Source of the DNA: Nonomuraea sp. PA05
Lineage (GTDB): Bacteria; Actinomycetota; Actinomycetes; Streptosporangiales; Streptosporangiaceae
Length of the DNA: 64,000 bases
Assembly: GCF_008086045.1 (NCBI RefSeq)
Contig: NZ_VSEY01000001.1
Coordinates: 310,001 to 374,000 of the forward strand
Reading direction: 5' to 3'
The position numbers were made by a program, and so were the translations under genes. Positions within the stretch are counted from its first letter, which is position 1. Each line of letters starts with the position of its first letter. The notes beneath the pieces are model-generated. The model searched no databases and was not told the DNA's origin. It saw only the letters and a program-made list of their open reading frames with translations. Shown in pieces: positions 22,760-32,255 of this stretch.

Positions 22760-25546
22760 ATGCGGTTTGAGGTGCTGGGGCGTCTCACCGTCCACGCCGA
22801 GGGCCAGCAGATCGCCCTGTCTCCTCTCAAACGCCGCCTCGTCGCGGCGCTGCTGCTGGCGGGCCCAGCGGGCATCCTCGCCGAAGAATTGATGAAGGCT
22901 CTGTGGGGCGACGACTGGGGCCGCGAAGGGGGCCTAAAAACTCAGGTGTCTGAGCTGCGTCTCCTCCTGCCGGAGCGTATCCCCGCGGGCGGCCCGGCCG
23001 GCTACCGCCTCGATCTCCTGCCCAGCGATAGCTTCGACCTGAACGAATACCGGGCTCTGCGCAGCGACGGCCAGGCGTTCGCGGAACGCGGCGACCACGC
23101 GAGGGCGGCGAACGTGCTCTCCCGGGCGCTGGCCCTGTGGGGTGAGCCGCCGTTAGCGGACGCGCCCGGCGGCGGTGGGACGCTGGTGGTGGCGCGTGAC
23201 GACCTGCTGGCCGACCGCAGAGACACGGTGATGGCGCTGCTCCAGGCCCGGCTACAGGTCGGGCAGCATCGCGAGATTGTGAGCGCGGTGCGCCACGAAC
23301 TGATTCACGATCCGCTGTCGGAGCAGCTGCATGCTCTGCTGATGACCGCCCTGCACCGCAGTGGCGAACGCATTCGGGCGCTCCAGCACTTCGAGGCCGT
23401 CAGCACGCTGCTCGTACGGGAAACAGGCGTCGGCCCTGGCGCTGGCCTGCGCCACCTCCGGGAGGAGATCGCCAACGACGAGGACCGCCTGGTGACCAGC
23501 AGTTCCCGCGCATCGGCCGCGCCGCTCGCCTGGCCGCCGCCCGCGCAGCTCCCCCCTGACGTCACCGACTACACCGGGCGCGAGGAGGAGGTGCAGCGGC
23601 TCGTCGGCTATTTCACCTCGGCCGAGAAAGGCACCGGCGTCCGGATCGCCTCGATCACGGGCCCCGGTGGCGTGGGGAAAAGCGCGCTGGCGGTCCATGT
23701 CGCGCATCTGGTCCGTCACGCGTACCCGGACGGCCAGTTGTACGTCCGCGTCGAGGCGTTCTCAGAACGGCCGCGTAATGTCAGCCAGGTCCTCGCTGAA
23801 CTGCTCGGCTCGCTCGGAGTCCACCCGCAAGACCTTCCTCGTACTCCGGCCGAGCGCACCGCGCTGCTGCGCTCCTTGCTCGCCAACCGGCGCGTGCTGC
23901 TCGTTCTGGACGACGTGCTGGGATCCCACCAGGTCAACCCGCTGTTACCGGGCACGGCCGGGTGCGGCGTCATCATCACCAGCCGCAGGCACCTGGCCGA
24001 AGGCGCCATGATGCGCCTGCGGCTCCACCCGCTTCGCCCCAACGACTCCCTGCACCTGCTTGGGGAGATCATCGGCCGCGACCGCATCGCCTCCGACACA
24101 GGGGCCGCCGCTGCCCTGGCGGCTGCGTGCGACGGCTTCCCGCTCGCAATCCGGGTGGCGGGGGCGCGCCTGACAGCACAGCCACACTGGAGTCTGCGGT
24201 ACTTCGCCGACCGTCTGGCCGAGCTCGACTCCGACGAGCTGGGGGTGTCCGCGAGCATCGCCGCCGACAGCTACCGCGCCCTGGAAGAAGACGCTCGCCG
24301 CGCGTTCCGCGCCGTGGCGCTGGCCGGCCCAGGTGATTTCCCGAGCTGGGTCGCCACGATGCTGATGGGGGCCGACGCCGAGAAGCCGCTGGAAACGCTG
24401 ATCACGCACAGTCTCGTCGCGCCCGCCGGCACCGACGCCCTCGGCCGCCCGCGCTACCGCCAGCACGGGCTGTTGCGCGCCTTCGCCGCTGATCGGCTGG
24501 CCGAGCGTGTCGCTGAAAACGACGCGGTGGTGGACCGGCTCCTCCTTGGCTGGCTCGAACTGGCTGACCTAGCCGACTCGCTGATCCCGCATGAGCCGAA
24601 CAACCCTCCTCCGGCCCGGCTCAGCGCGTCCCTGTACGCACCGCCTCTGGCGCGGCGTCTCATCCAGGCTGACCCGCAGGCATGGTTTGCCTCCGAGATC
24701 GGGAACCTCCTGGAGGTGGTCCGGTTCGCCTGCCACGAGCTTCGCGTCCAAAGCGCCACCAGTGTCGCGCTGCGCATCCATTCGTACCTGTTTTGGGCCC
24801 GCCGCAGCCGGGCGGCCCAGGACATGTGGCGACTCATCATGCAGGCCGCCACCGCCGCCGGTGACGCACGGCTGGCGGCCGAAGCCCGGCTTCGGCTCGC
24901 GATCCTCATCATCCGGTCACCTGGAGGGGGCGAGCGGGCGATACCTATGCTCGATCTCAGCTCCGAGGTGTTCCGATCGATAGTCGATCGGCGCGGCCTG
25001 GCACGATCGCTGGCTGCTCGGGCCTGGGCGGGCGAGCAGGTGCACGGGGAGGGGCGTGCAGAACATCTCGAACGGGCAACCGCCGACGCCGTCCAGGGCC
25101 TGCACATCGCCCAGACAGCACGCGACATCCACACGGAGGTGGCCTGCCTGCGCGTCCTGGGGTTCGTGCTCGCCCAGCGCGGCCTGTACGACGAGGCGCT
25201 CACCCGGTCCCAGGAGGCGGTGAGGCTGGCCCAGACGATGCCGACCGGAACAGGGGAGCAGGCCTACCTGGCCTACACGCTGTGGATGATGGGCCGAGTC
25301 GAGCTGGCGGCGGGGAATTATGACGCGGTGCTCGACCTCTGCAGGCGCCGCGTCGATCTCGTGAGCCCGCTCGGGCATGTGGCCGGCGACGCGACGTACC
25401 TGGAGATGGAAGGCGACGCCCTGATGAGGCTCGGCCGCCAGGGGGAGGCGGCCGAGCGGTACGCCGCAGCGGCTACGCAGTACGAGGGCGAAGGCACAGA
25501 CCATCACGCCGAACGTTGCAAGCGCAAGTTCGCCGCGGTGACGTAA
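22760..25546 (+). CDS. SARP/AfsR-family regulator with NB-ARC and TPR domains
   Basis: 928 aa, ATG 22760 behind GAGAGGGGG. Residues 1-75: OmpR-type winged helix (KRRLVAALLLAGPAGILAEELMKALWG). About 85-235: bacterial transcriptional activation domain. About 300: P-loop GPGGVGKSA, then VLLVLDDV near 380 and the GxP-type region, an NB-ARC STAND ATPase. About 600-928: helical repeats of TPR type. The family activates antibiotic or developmental genes after ligand-driven oligomerisation. No biosynthetic cluster lies nearby, so its target is not evident. It looks like chromosomal-type cargo. Confidence 0.9.
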   Translation: MRFEVLGRLTVHAEGQQIALSPLKRRLVAALLLAGPAGILAEELMKALWGDDWGREGGLKTQVSELRLLLPERIPAGGPAGYRLDLLPSDSFDLNEYRALRSDGQAFAERGDHARAANVLSRALALWGEPPLADAPGGGGTLVVARDDLLADRRDTVMALLQARLQVGQHREIVSAVRHELIHDPLSEQLHALLMTALHRSGERIRALQHFEAVSTLLVRETGVGPGAGLRHLREEIANDEDRLVTSSSRASAAPLAWPPPAQLPPDVTDYTGREEEVQRLVGYFTSAEKGTGVRIASITGPGGVGKSALAVHVAHLVRHAYPDGQLYVRVEAFSERPRNVSQVLAELLGSLGVHPQDLPRTPAERTALLRSLLANRRVLLVLDDVLGSHQVNPLLPGTAGCGVIITSRRHLAEGAMMRLRLHPLRPNDSLHLLGEIIGRDRIASDTGAAAALAAACDGFPLAIRVAGARLTAQPHWSLRYFADRLAELDSDELGVSASIAADSYRALEEDARRAFRAVALAGPGDFPSWVATMLMGADAEKPLETLITHSLVAPAGTDALGRPRYRQHGLLRAFAADRLAERVAENDAVVDRLLLGWLELADLADSLIPHEPNNPPPARLSASLYAPPLARRLIQADPQAWFASEIGNLLEVVRFACHELRVQSATSVALRIHSYLFWARRSRAAQDMWRLIMQAATAAGDARLAAEARLRLAILIIRSPGGGERAIPMLDLSSEVFRSIVDRRGLARSLAARAWAGEQVHGEGRAEHLERATADAVQGLHIAQTARDIHTEVACLRVLGFVLAQRGLYDEALTRSQEAVRLAQTMPTGTGEQAYLAYTLWMMGRVELAAGNYDAVLDLCRRRVDLVSPLGHVAGDATYLEMEGDALMRLGRQGEAAERYAAAATQYEGEGTDHHAERCKRKFAAVT

Positions 25547-25547
25547 G

Positions 25548-26327
25548 TCACGGCTTGACGGCGACCCCGCAACGGAGCTTCAGCGGCTGGGATGCGTCGG
25601 CAGACAACACCTTGCCGGGCGCCCACTGCTCGGTGAACACAAAGCCGGGCGGGTCTACCAGGTCAAGTCCGTCGAAGAACCGCAGGATCTCCTTTCCGGA
25701 TCGGAGGTTCAGCGGGACTGCCAACTGCTGCCGGGAGATCCGCTCGGACACGACGGGGCTCATCTCGTCGGTGGTGACATGCGAGAGGATGAGCATCGAC
25801 CCGGGCGCCAACTGCTCCATCAGGTCGTGGACGATGCCGTACGGGTCGTTCCCGTCGGGCACGAAGTGCAGGACGGCCACCAGCAGGAGCGCGACCGGCT
25901 TGGTCAAGTCGATCAGTTCCTGAGTCACGGGGTTGCTGATGATCTCGGCGGGAGTCATCACGTCCCCGTTGATGTAGCCGGTCCTGGGGTCATTGAGCAG
26001 CCCCTGGGCGTGAAGGAGCACCGTGGGATCGTTATCGACGTACACCACGGACGCGTCAGGCACCATCCGCTGCGCGACCTGGTGCACGTTGTCCTGGGTG
26101 GGCAGGCCGGAGCCGACGTCCAGGAACTGCTTGACGCCGCAGCTCGCTGCGTAGCCGGTCGCCGCTGCGAGGAACCTGCGGTTGATCACCGCCGCGTCCC
26201 GGGCCTCCGGTGCGTCTTGAAGCACGATCTGCACTTGTTGCCGGTCTATCTCGAAGTTCTCCTTGCCGCCCAGCAGAAAGTCGTACATGCGTGCGGGGGA
26301 GGGTTTCGTCTGGTCGATCGATGACAT
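25548..26327 (-). CDS. S-adenosylmethionine-dependent methyltransferase (PF04672 type)
   Basis: 259 aa on the minus strand, ATG 26327. SPARMYDFLLGGKENFEIDR near the N-terminus is the signature of the actinomycete Methyltransf_19/DUF574 family. FLDVGSGLPTQDNVH is the AdoMet-binding loop, VVYVDNDPTVL the acidic strand, and VALLLVAVLHFVPD the following strand. These proteins are abundant in actinomycetes, but their substrates are mostly unknown. Convergent with the SARP gene with only 1 bp between them. Confidence 0.9.
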   Translation of the reverse strand: MSSIDQTKPSPARMYDFLLGGKENFEIDRQQVQIVLQDAPEARDAAVINRRFLAAATGYAASCGVKQFLDVGSGLPTQDNVHQVAQRMVPDASVVYVDNDPTVLLHAQGLLNDPRTGYINGDVMTPAEIISNPVTQELIDLTKPVALLLVAVLHFVPDGNDPYGIVHDLMEQLAPGSMLILSHVTTDEMSPVVSERISRQQLAVPLNLRSGKEILRFFDGLDLVDPPGFVFTEQWAPGKVLSADASQPLKLRCGVAVKP

Positions 26328-26652
26328 ATTCCACCTTCGAGTTGGGGCGCCGACGAACTCATTTCCGCGCCTCACAGCGGCAAGCAGCCAACAACGCCGC
26401 AATCGTAGGCACTTCGGCGCTCACGATCCAGGCCGCTGACTGACAGGCTGTGCTGCGCGAAGAGGAGACAGCCCCTGTGCCTGGGAGAACATGACCGAAC
26501 CCGCGAAAGGCAAACCGGATCCTAACCGCTCACTAACCCCACATCCTGCCGATTCTCCGTACTGTCGCTCATCGGCAACGAGAAACGAGAATGGTCTTAG
26601 CTGTTGCCTCTCAAGCGAATGCCCTCTCCGCTACCCGTTTGGGAGTCCCGTA
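26328..26652. other. Intergenic region, nothing coding recognised
   Basis: 325 bp between the divergent methyltransferase and the membrane-protein gene. A degenerate fragment of the palindrome half-site (atcggcaacgaga, about 26571-26583) is the only repeat seen. An upstream in-frame ATG at 26491 extends the next gene, but that stretch has poor coding character. Confidence 0.4.
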
Positions 26653-27036
26653 GTGAATAACTCGGCTGGAGGACGCTCACAGCACGCACAGACCCGGTCG
26701 CGGCACCGTCGTCGTTGGCTGGCTGACGTGGCGTCGATGATGGCGGGAATGACCGCGCCCGCGCTCGTGCTAGCCGTCGCGCATGAGATGAGCCCGCGGG
26801 TTCTTCTGCTGCTTGCCGCATGGATGGTGGTACCGCTCTACGCCGGGACGCGTGTGATCGCGGACGTGCACTATGGGCTCAGGTGGTGGTCAGCGTCGCG
26901 CTCCGGCGCGCGGCATGCCCGCCGCCTCGCCAGAATCAACGCCACAACATTCCCACGGATCGCGCCAACCAACGCGGCCTCACAGGCGTCACACAAGGCG
27001 GCGATCACCACAGAGCACGGTAGGAGCGGGGCATGA
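26653..27036 (+). CDS. Small membrane protein
   Basis: 127 aa from GTG 26653, preferred for GGGAG at 26641-26645. A basic N-terminus (QTRSRHRRRWL) is followed by two hydrophobic helices (MMAGMTAPALVLAVAH, VLLLLAAWMVVPLYAG) and a basic tail. The function is unknown. Confidence 0.5.
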   Translation: MNNSAGGRSQHAQTRSRHRRRWLADVASMMAGMTAPALVLAVAHEMSPRVLLLLAAWMVVPLYAGTRVIADVHYGLRWWSASRSGARHARRLARINATTFPRIAPTNAASQASHKAAITTEHGRSGA

Positions 27037-27103
27037 TGAACCATCCGGGCATGCTGGGACAGCGGCTCGCGCCGGTGTCCCCCGTCCGGGCGGAAGGGCA
27101 GAG

Positions 27104-27610
27104 TCAGCGCCGGTCGAGACTCGTGGTGCTGACCTGCTCGCGGTCGAGGACCTGGCGGGCGCGCTCCAGCAGATACCGCTTCATGCGCTCCTTTTCCGGG
27201 CCGCTGGCGTTCAGGGCGTCGATCTCGGCGTACGCGTCCCGCAGGAAGCCCTCCACGGCGTCGGCCGCACGGTCGGCGGCCCGCTCGGCGGCGGCGTCCT
27301 TGGCTTCCCGGTCGGTGAGGATCTGCCGCAGGAGGTCGGCGGCTTCGGTGCGGCCGGTGGCGGCCAGCTCGTCGGCGGGGACGCCGATGCCCCAGGCCCA
27401 CCAGGCGAGGTCCTTGTCCGTGATGTCGGTGACGGTGCCGGATTCTCGTCGTCGCCAGAACTGCTCGTTGAACTTGTGTCCTGACGCCTCGGAGATCTTG
27501 CGGGCGAGCGGGCGGACCTGAAGTTCGGGCTCGGGGCTGCCCTCGCGTTTGCGGTAGCGGACGAGGAGCGCCAGGGCGGGGCTGAGCTGGGTTGTTCTGG
27601 TGGCAGGCAT
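27104..27610 (-). CDS. XRE-like repressor-type DNA-binding protein
   Basis: 168 aa on the minus strand, ATG 27610. Residues about 30-80 (VRPLARKISEASG, FWRRRESG, DLAWWAWGIGVPADEL) have the layout of phage-repressor HTH domains with the GIGVP loop typical of actinomycete XRE regulators. A long Ala/Glu-rich C-terminal helix suggests dimerisation. It is divergent from the long recombination operon that starts behind palindrome copy 7. It is therefore the best-placed candidate for the element repressor (inference). Confidence 0.7.
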   Translation of the reverse strand: MPATRTTQLSPALALLVRYRKREGSPEPELQVRPLARKISEASGHKFNEQFWRRRESGTVTDITDKDLAWWAWGIGVPADELAATGRTEAADLLRQILTDREAKDAAAERAADRAADAVEGFLRDAYAEIDALNASGPEKERMKRYLLERARQVLDREQVSTTSLDRR

Positions 27611-27922
27611 GGTGGCGGCATCCCCTCGTGGCGGACCGGGATCGACGCGAGCGTATCACCCACGCTCGCGCCGGTCGCGTCTGCTGGCCTCTGTAAAGAT
27701 CTCTTACTGCTCTTGTCGATCTTGGATTGGCCGCCTGCCGATAGGCGCGAGAGACGCACTCAGAGCGTGACACGCGCGTCGCTCAGGCGTAGGCTGGAGG
27801 TGTCGCGAGACACGCACGACCAAGATCAACGAGTCTCGCGGCGACCACCACCACTAGCGGAAACGCCACATTCCGCACCCGGCCCGTTGGCGAAACCGCC
27901 AACGAACCCCGAGGGAGACGCA
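27611..27922. promoter_or_regulatory. Divergent control region
   Basis: 312 bp between the XRE-like gene and the long rightward operon. It contains the palindrome gtgtcgcgagacac (27799-27812), a half copy agcggaaacgcca (27856-27868) and perfect palindrome copy 7. No gene is seen. Confidence 0.6.
27886..27903. promoter_or_regulatory. 18-bp element palindrome, copy 7 (AAAC centre)
   Basis: Perfect GTTGGCG-AAAC-CGCCAAC, 19 bp before GTG 27923, the first gene of the long operon. Confidence 0.85.
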
Positions 27923-28108
27923 GTGACCACCAGCCCCCACGCCGACCACGCCGCCAACCGCGCGGCCGACCTCGCCCTCATGGCGAGCCACCCGGACTGC
28001 TCCTACGCCGACGCCGCCCGCGACCTCCTCATCACGCAAGTGGGGCCGAAGTCCGCCCGCCAGCTCATCGCTGCCGCCCGCGCCGTCCTCGCGGAGCAGG
28101 AGGCCTGA
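27923..28108 (+). CDS. 61-aa helical protein
   Basis: GTG 27923 with GAGGGAG upstream. Ala-rich helices (ANRAADLALMASHPDC, ARQLIAAARAVLAEQEA). First gene of the 28-41 kb operon, directly behind copy 7; small first genes of this kind are often regulatory, but nothing specific is seen. Confidence 0.6.
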   Translation: MTTSPHADHAANRAADLALMASHPDCSYADAARDLLITQVGPKSARQLIAAARAVLAEQEA

Positions 28109-28113
28109 CGCCG

Positions 28114-28518
28114 ATGAGCCGCAACATCAAGCCGGGGGACCGCCTCCGGGTCACCATCGTCTGCGACGCGAACCTGCTCGACGGCCAGGATCTATGGGTC
28201 ACCGTTCCCGCGTCCCACACTCCCCGGCTGACCTTCAAGATTCCTCTGGACAGCCGAGACGTCACCATCGACGTCCACACCCCGCACCACTGGCCCCCCA
28301 TGCGGGGCGATGTCTGGACAGACGGTAAGGACCGCGAATGGTTCGCCGTCCAGGACGAGCCCGGGACGCCCGTCACCCTCGTGACCGAACACGGCAACCA
28401 CGCTGCCAGCGACCCCGAGGAACTGCTGCCCCTGCACAGCCCCTGGAGGATCGCGTACAAGGGCCGGGAACGCAGGGAAGCCGAGCACCGCGACCTCGGC
28501 GACGAGCCGCCGTTCTGA
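28114..28518 (+). CDS. Hypothetical protein
   Basis: 134 aa, ATG 28114. Beta-rich first half (GDRLRVTIVCDANLLDGQDLWVTV) with a GDVWTDGKDREWFAV strand pair. One-base overlap with the YqaJ nuclease gene (TGATG), so probably used with the recombination genes. No family is recognised. Confidence 0.6.
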   Translation: MSRNIKPGDRLRVTIVCDANLLDGQDLWVTVPASHTPRLTFKIPLDSRDVTIDVHTPHHWPPMRGDVWTDGKDREWFAVQDEPGTPVTLVTEHGNHAASDPEELLPLHSPWRIAYKGRERREAEHRDLGDEPPF

Positions 28519-29456
28519 TGAGCACCGTCACCGACACCCTGGAGTTCCTCGGCCGGTTCGAGCCGGGAAGTCCCGAATGGCTCGCCGCCCGCACGGGACC
28601 GGACGGGCCACGGCTGGGCGGCACCGATGCTGGCGCGCTGGTCGGCGCGAACACGTTCATCTCCCCATACGGCCTGGCGATGATTCTCACCGGCCGGGCC
28701 GAACGCGAAGAGACGAGCGACGACGCCGAACGCGGTTATCTCCTCGAACCGTCCCTCGCCGCCTACTTCCGCAAGATGCACCCGGAGTGGGAGATCGTGG
28801 ACCACCCCGGCACGTACGCCCGCGGCTGGAAGCTCGCCAACCCCGACGCCCTCGTGTACCAGGGCGGCCGGCTCGTGGCGGGCGGCGAGTACAAGAGCGC
28901 CCGCTACCGCGACGAGTGGGGCGAGCCCGGCACCGACGAGATCCCGCTCGGCTACTGGGTGCAGGTCATGTGGTACCTGCACATCTTCGGCCTGGCGCAC
29001 TGGTACGTCGTGATGATCGGGCCCGGCCTGGAGTTCGCCGAGTACGTCGTCGAGTACGACGAGGAGGCGGCCCGCGCGCTGGTCGCGCAGGCGGCTGAGT
29101 TCCGCACGAACCTGCTGTGGGGCATCAAGCCGCCGCTCGACCACCACCCGCACACCTACCGAACACTGCGCGCAGCGCACCCCGAGATCGACGAGAGCCT
29201 GTCCATCAGCGTGTCCGACCCGGTCGGCATCCGCTACGTCAACGCTGAGATTGCCGCCGCCGCGGCCGAGAACGAGCTGCTGGGCGCCAAGGCCGCCATC
29301 GCCGACGAGATGGGGCGAGCGAAGAAGGCGTACCTGAACGGCCAGGTCATCGCCACCCGCCGCCGTAATCGTGGACCGCACCCCCATGTGCAGGCGGTCC
29401 GGAACCTCCACAAGATCAAGCTTCCCGCCCTGGAAGGAGACCCCGATGGGCAGTGA
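28518..29456 (+). CDS. YqaJ-type recombinase exonuclease
   Basis: 312 aa, ATG 28518. Catalytic PD-(D/E)xK residues are visible: Glu77 (YLLEP), Asp110 (NPDALV), Glu124 and Lys126 (GEYK). In phages this lambda-exonuclease-like enzyme resects double-stranded ends and hands ssDNA to RecT. It is directly followed, with an 11-bp overlap, by recT, which makes a classic two-gene recombination module. Confidence 0.9.
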   Translation: MSTVTDTLEFLGRFEPGSPEWLAARTGPDGPRLGGTDAGALVGANTFISPYGLAMILTGRAEREETSDDAERGYLLEPSLAAYFRKMHPEWEIVDHPGTYARGWKLANPDALVYQGGRLVAGGEYKSARYRDEWGEPGTDEIPLGYWVQVMWYLHIFGLAHWYVVMIGPGLEFAEYVVEYDEEAARALVAQAAEFRTNLLWGIKPPLDHHPHTYRTLRAAHPEIDESLSISVSDPVGIRYVNAEIAAAAAENELLGAKAAIADEMGRAKKAYLNGQVIATRRRNRGPHPHVQAVRNLHKIKLPALEGDPDGQ

Positions 29457-31128
29457 CCTCACCCCGCAGCAGAAGGACCGGCTGGCGAAGCTGGACGACC
29501 AGATCGTGGAGTACGAGCGGGTATTCCGCGAGGCACTGCCGCCGGGCATCCGCATCGAGCGCTTCCTTCAGGACGCGCACAACGCGCTCGCGAACAACCC
29601 GGACCTGGCCAACGTCTACGCCCCCAGCGTCATCGGCGGCCTAGTGACGTGCGCGCAGCTCAACCTCCGCCCGCACGTCCCCGCGCTCGGGCACGCGTGG
29701 CTGATCCCGATGCGGAACAAGAAGGCGGGCGGCCGGCTCGATGCGACGCTGATCGTCGGCTACAAGGGGCTGACAGATATCGGCTACCGCGACCGCGACA
29801 CCACCATGCTGGGCGCGTACGTGGTCAAGGAGGGTGACGCCTTCCGGACCTGGTTCGACGACGGGGTGTGGCGCGTCCAGTACGAGCCCAACCGGCGCGA
29901 CGCTGGCCGCGACCAGCGGCCGACCGAGGATTACTTCGCCATCGCGAAGTACCGAGGCGAAGTGCATGTCACCGAGCCCATGACGCATGCCCAGATGGTC
30001 CGCCACCGCAACAAATACGCCATGGCCCGCACCAGCGGTCCCTGGTGGGACAGCGGCGAGCACTCGCCCGAGTTCGACGAGCAGGGCAAGAAGACCATGA
30101 TCCGAGCGCGGCTGGTCAAGCTGCTGCCGCAGACGATCGAGTTGGTCACCGCCGCGTACGCCGACGAGGGCACTCGAACCGACGACGACCCGAACGCCGA
30201 CATCCTCCAAGTCACCGTCCACCCCGGCCGCGACGAAGACGACGCGTCCGAGGAGAAAGGCGGGCAGCAGCCGACACATCAGCCCCGCTCCGTCGTCGCC
30301 CTGATCACTCAGCGGGCCATCACGGACGGCGAGCAGAACGGGGACGACGAGCCGACCAAGCAGGAACTGCTGGCCAATCTCGGCACCGCGTTGCTGAACA
30401 AGGGCATCAACGGCCCGGCGATGCTCGCGTATCTGTCCAAGGTGCTGAAGCGGCAGGTCAGCGACCCCAGGGAGCTGAACCGCGACGACATTACGAAGGT
30501 GCAGGCCGCCATCGGCAGGAGCCTGTTCCTGGACGGGGAGACTCCGGACCCTCCCGCTCCGCAGGCGGCCCGGCCACAAGTTCAGCCCACCGAGGCCGCT
30601 GCCTCCCAAGCGGCGTCGGAGCCACCCGCGGCTCCGGCCGCTGAGTCCACGCCTGGCCCCGCTTCCCAGAAGCAGCGGCGGCCTGTGGGTGCCGCCAACA
30701 GAGCGACGCTCACGAAGCTGAACACGCTGTTCACCGAAGCGGGCATCAGTGACGACGCCCGCTTCCTGTGGCTTCAGGGCGCCTGCAACGTCGAAGTCAC
30801 CTCGACCGCCCAACTCACCGTCGCGAAGGCCGACGAGGCGATCCGCAAGCTCGAACCCGAGGTGCAGGCCCGCCGCAAGGATCTCCAGGTGCGAATCGTC
30901 ACCGTGTGGACCGACCTGGACGGCACCAAGGACGAGCTGACCCCCGCCCTGTGCCTGTGGGTCAACGCAAACGCCCGGCGCCGCAAGCAGCCCGCGACCA
31001 GCCTGGACGACGTGTCCAACGTCCACCTTGCGGCCTTTCTCACGGCGCTGTCCGCCGCCCCGGACAAGGGCCAGATCACGCCGGACGCGTACCGGCAGGC
31101 CATCGCCGCGCAGACCGGCACTACTTGA
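29446..31128 (+). CDS. recT: RecT-family ssDNA annealing protein with long C-terminal extension
   Basis: 560 aa, ATG 29446 with AAGGAG upstream. Residues about 10-260 are RecT: PPGIRIERFLQDAHNALANNP, GGLVTCAQLNLRPHVPALGHAWLIP, GYKGLTDIGYR, and the RTRLVKLLPQTIEL-like end. RecT proteins of phages are about 250-330 aa. Here an extra 300 residues follow, with a Pro/Ala-rich linker (about 370-420) and a helical domain (about 425-560). The extension could carry a partner-binding or second DNA-binding role. It acts with the YqaJ nuclease in single-strand annealing. Confidence 0.9.
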   Translation: MGSDLTPQQKDRLAKLDDQIVEYERVFREALPPGIRIERFLQDAHNALANNPDLANVYAPSVIGGLVTCAQLNLRPHVPALGHAWLIPMRNKKAGGRLDATLIVGYKGLTDIGYRDRDTTMLGAYVVKEGDAFRTWFDDGVWRVQYEPNRRDAGRDQRPTEDYFAIAKYRGEVHVTEPMTHAQMVRHRNKYAMARTSGPWWDSGEHSPEFDEQGKKTMIRARLVKLLPQTIELVTAAYADEGTRTDDDPNADILQVTVHPGRDEDDASEEKGGQQPTHQPRSVVALITQRAITDGEQNGDDEPTKQELLANLGTALLNKGINGPAMLAYLSKVLKRQVSDPRELNRDDITKVQAAIGRSLFLDGETPDPPAPQAARPQVQPTEAAASQAASEPPAAPAAESTPGPASQKQRRPVGAANRATLTKLNTLFTEAGISDDARFLWLQGACNVEVTSTAQLTVAKADEAIRKLEPEVQARRKDLQVRIVTVWTDLDGTKDELTPALCLWVNANARRRKQPATSLDDVSNVHLAAFLTALSAAPDKGQITPDAYRQAIAAQTGTT

Positions 31129-31189
31129 TCCTCACCGCGCCCCGTGCACGGGCGCGCACCCCCACCCCCCGTTGAGAAAGGACACACGG

Positions 31190-31645
31190 ATGTCGATCGA
31201 CGCCCTCCCCGAGGAGACCGGCACACCGGCCCTCTACACGCCTGCCGTCCGCAACTTCCTCACCCAGGGCCTCCAGCAGGTCAACGACGCCATCACCGGC
31301 GCCGAACGGCACCTCGCCGATCTCGACACCCGGCGCGAGGCCGTCCACGCGGAGATCGCCGAGCAGCAGGCCGCCGCCCAGCGCCACCTCGCGGGCCTCC
31401 ACCAGAGCCGCGAACAGCTCCTCGCGCTCGTCGGCAAGAACGAGTCTCGGGACCCCGGCAGCGAGGAGTCGCGGCCAACGCTCGTGTGCTCCTGCGCCCG
31501 GCTCGCGGTCCTGGACCCGGTGCACGGCGCCGTGCACGAGGTCAACGGCACCCGCCTGCCCGCCATGGAGGCGTGCCAGATGCCGCCGCTCGGATTCCTC
31601 GGACTGCCGGGCCGCGTCGCCGGCGGAGAGGGCCCGATCACGTGA
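31190..31645 (+). CDS. Coiled-coil protein
   Basis: 151 aa, ATG 31190 with GAGAAAGGA upstream. Residues about 25-85 form a continuous heptad-type helix (LQQVNDAITGAERHLADLDTR onward), followed by a Cys-containing segment (LVCSCARLAV). No family is recognised; the GTGA overlap with the next gene places it in the recombination operon. Confidence 0.6.
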   Translation: MSIDALPEETGTPALYTPAVRNFLTQGLQQVNDAITGAERHLADLDTRREAVHAEIAEQQAAAQRHLAGLHQSREQLLALVGKNESRDPGSEESRPTLVCSCARLAVLDPVHGAVHEVNGTRLPAMEACQMPPLGFLGLPGRVAGGEGPIT

Positions 31646-31863
31646 ACGGCTTGGTCTCCACGCCCGCCGCGACGGCGCCCACGGGTTTCTGGCTCGTGTT
31701 CGTGAACAACGTCGCGCTCAACCCCGAGCACCCGCTGCCGCTGCTGGCCGCGGCAGCAGCGTTCGTCCAGGCAGGCCTCAACCATCCCGGCCAGGAGGTC
31801 GGTGTCGCCCCCTGCGGCCCCGAAGACCTGGCCAACGCAGGAACCACCCAGGAGAGGGCATGA
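31642..31863 (+). CDS. 73-aa hypothetical protein
   Basis: GTG 31642 in a GTGA overlap. Contains a hydrophobic GFWLVFVNNVAL and LPLLAAAAAFVQAG helices. Coupled on both sides; no family is recognised. Confidence 0.55.
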   Translation: MNGLVSTPAATAPTGFWLVFVNNVALNPEHPLPLLAAAAAFVQAGLNHPGQEVGVAPCGPEDLANAGTTQERA

Positions 31864-32255
31864 TTACCACCACCGACGTGACCGACGTCACCCCGGACAT
31901 GATCCGGCCGAAAGCCCAGGCCGTGCTGCGCCGCGACGGCTGGATCCAGGACAACTACGCCGACCGGCGGACCGGCAAGCGCGGCGTGTGCCTCGTCGAG
32001 GCCATCGGCCGCGCCGCCGGGCTCCCTCCGTTCACGCTCGCCCGCAAGAAGCTCCGCCGCGCCGACGCCCACCTGCACCCCCAGTGGGAGGCGGCGCACA
32101 ACCTCATCGACGAGCTCGCCACCCACCTGGGGCGCGACCCCGAGAACGACGAGCTGACCCCGCGCTGGTGGCTGACGCAGTGGAACGACTGGTGCGACCG
32201 CACGCCCGAGCAGGTGCTGGCCGCCCTCGAACCCCCGGCCGTCGAGAAAGCATGA
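31860..32255 (+). CDS. DUF6197-like protein
   Basis: 131 aa, ATG 31860. GWIQDNYADRRTGKRGVCLVEAIGRAAG matches the DUF6197 plan (W, then C-L-x-x-A-I), and the C-terminus WNDWCDRTPEQVLAAL is the usual closing helix. Third member of the family in this window. The role is unknown. Confidence 0.7.
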   Translation: MITTTDVTDVTPDMIRPKAQAVLRRDGWIQDNYADRRTGKRGVCLVEAIGRAAGLPPFTLARKKLRRADAHLHPQWEAAHNLIDELATHLGRDPENDELTPRWWLTQWNDWCDRTPEQVLAALEPPAVEKA

